Notes under the pieces: model-generated | Database searches by the model: none | The model's input: only the letters and a program-made list of their open reading frames with translations | What the model was told of the DNA's origin: nothing | Translations under genes and position numbers: made by a program | From: Holosporales bacterium | GTDB lineage: Bacteria; Pseudomonadota; Alphaproteobacteria; UBA3830; JAIRMZ01 | Length of the DNA stretch: 23,926 nt | Reading direction: 5' to 3' | Assembly (NCBI GenBank): GCA_031258355.1 | Contig: JAIRMZ010000039.1 | Span: forward strand, 1 to 23,926 | Shown: positions 22,866 through 23,926 of the stretch, piece by piece | How the letters are laid out: every line of letters starts with the position of its first letter | How positions within the stretch are numbered: the first letter of the stretch is position 1

Positions 22866-23926
22866 TGATGCGGCGCTCTCTCCCGGGCTGGCGCTGTTGC
22901 CTTCCTATGCCTCATCGGCAATCGAGATCGACTTGGGGATCATACAAGACAATTACCGTGTCTTGCAGAAATTTCTGAAGGATTCCGAGAGTCCCCAGAC
23001 TATTTGTGGGGGCGTTGTTAAGGCCAATGCTTACGGAGCAGGCATCCTTCTTGTAGGAGAGGCCCTTGTCGCTACGGGCTGTCCTGATTTCTTTGTTGCA
23101 GACGTCGATGAAGCCTTACGCCTGCACACGGTCGTTCCGAAAGGAAGAATTTTTGTCTTTTCTGGCATCCTTCCGGGGAGTGCAGCGCTTTTTTCCGAAC
23201 AGGGGTTCATCCCTATTCTTCTGCATCGGGAACAGATCTTAGATTGGTATAAGGAGGCACAACGCCTTGGGCGAAAGCTCCCGACTGTCCTACATATTGA
23301 CACAGGAATGTCGCGCACAGGCCTTATAGGAAAAGATATTGACTGGCTTTTTGAAAATAAAGAGCTATTAACGGCTTTTTCCCTTCAATTTTTACTAAGC
23401 CATCTCTCTTGTTCCTCTGATCGTTCCGCGCTTTTCAATGATATTCAGCGGAGACGTCTTCTTTCCTTCCGGCAATATTTCCCTACAGTACCGGTAAGCT
23501 TTGCGGCTTCAGAGGGTATCGCTTTGGGGAAGGCGTACCATTTTGACAGTGTGCGTCCAGGAAAATTCTTGTTAGGACTCGGGGAGCTCGTCATTCCTGG
23601 CCTGCGACCAGCAATCCGTATTTATGGCCGCGTGCTAGAGGTAGCTGATGTTGCGCTTGGACAGAGCATTGGCTACGGAGGTTCCTACACTTTCGAACAT
23701 CCCGGCCGCATCGCTATTTTGGGCATTGGGTATGCTGATGGGATCCCTCGTGCCATTGGGAATCGAGGGGCGGTCAAGATCAAAGGACAGAGCGCGCTGA
23801 TGGTCGGATATGTATCGATGGACTACACCTCCGTCGATATTACAGAAATAAAAGGAGAGATTCGTCCGGGAGATTGGGCGGTTCTCGTTGACAAGGATCT
23901 TTCCATGGAAAGTATGGCCCAATACA
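22858..23926 (+). CDS. alr: Alanine racemase, 3' end cut by window
   Basis: 356 codons are present without a stop; the normal length is about 360-380, so little is missing. It is a PLP enzyme converting L-Ala to D-Ala for peptidoglycan. The PLP lysine is Lys55 in VVKANAYGAG. The substrate/phosphate region HIDTGMSRTGL starts at about 146. The second catalytic base is Tyr273 in IGYGGSYTF, followed by IGYADG. The motif usually written GRVSMD reads GYVSMD here (317-322), an Arg-to-Tyr change. The start chosen is the ATG at 22858, overlapping the dnaB stop by 8 bp. An ATG at 22868 is out of frame. D-Ala made here feeds the substrate that DacA trims. Confidence 0.94.
   Translation, partial: MASDAALSPGLALLPSYASSAIEIDLGIIQDNYRVLQKFLKDSESPQTICGGVVKANAYGAGILLVGEALVATGCPDFFVADVDEALRLHTVVPKGRIFVFSGILPGSAALFSEQGFIPILLHREQILDWYKEAQRLGRKLPTVLHIDTGMSRTGLIGKDIDWLFENKELLTAFSLQFLLSHLSCSSDRSALFNDIQRRRLLSFRQYFPTVPVSFAASEGIALGKAYHFDSVRPGKFLLGLGELVIPGLRPAIRIYGRVLEVADVALGQSIGYGGSYTFEHPGRIAILGIGYADGIPRAIGNRGAVKIKGQSALMVGYVSMDYTSVDITEIKGEIRPGDWAVLVDKDLSMESMAQY

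Overview
The window reads as chromosomal DNA of an alphaproteobacterium, probably a host-associated lineage such as Holosporales. The evidence is the alphaproteobacterial gene orders (tolC-popZ; dacA-tmk-holB-metG-tatD-MBL hydrolase; dnaB-alr), a DUF2497/PopZ polar organiser, an RpoH-type sigma factor and an MPP-like M16 peptidase. The 'host-associated' part is inference. It rests on a BspA-type leucine-rich-repeat protein, two exported proteins of unknown or unusual type, and core genes separated from their usual partners. Base composition looks close to half G+C, with A/T-richer patches in the two exported-protein genes. No insertion sequence, prophage, CRISPR array or plasmid gene was seen.

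Layout. 1-606: 3' end of a BspA-like LRR gene, followed by a hairpin terminator and about 520 bp without a convincing gene. 1126-3439 (minus): tolC then popZ. 3529-4607 (plus): tRNA-Cys immediately followed by trpS. 4666-5409 (plus): an orphan prepilin-like gene and tRNA-Asp. 5422-6201 (minus): uppP, divergent from a glutathione S-transferase-like gene and rplS (plus, 6253-7378). 7530-13438 (minus): a compact operon, read in the order dacA, tmk, holB, metG, tatD, MBL hydrolase, with every junction overlapping. 13544-16192 (minus): M16 peptidase then rmuC. 16299-17744 (plus): pgpA and rpoH, ended by a strong hairpin. 17793-18761 (minus): a secreted protein of unknown function. 18825-19880 (plus): mnmA. 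19968-21335 (plus): an exported histidine-phosphatase with a large insertion and a disordered tail. 21414-end (plus): dnaB overlapping alr, which is cut by the window edge.

How the genes fit together. Most are housekeeping. Translation and tRNA: trpS, metG, mnmA, rplS, two tRNAs. Replication and nucleotides: tmk, holB, dnaB, rmuC. Envelope building: dacA, alr, uppP, pgpA, tolC. Polarity: popZ. Heat-shock transcription: rpoH. The accessory layer is the LRR protein, the prepilin, the secreted 322-aa protein and the secreted phosphatase. The last two flank mnmA, and both carry strong GGAGG ribosome sites and signal peptides, so they are the best candidates for host-interaction factors. I found no clearly new multi-gene system. 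The least ordinary items are the exported phosphatase, the long C tracts inside popZ, the tRNA-Cys/trpS junction and the lone prepilin.
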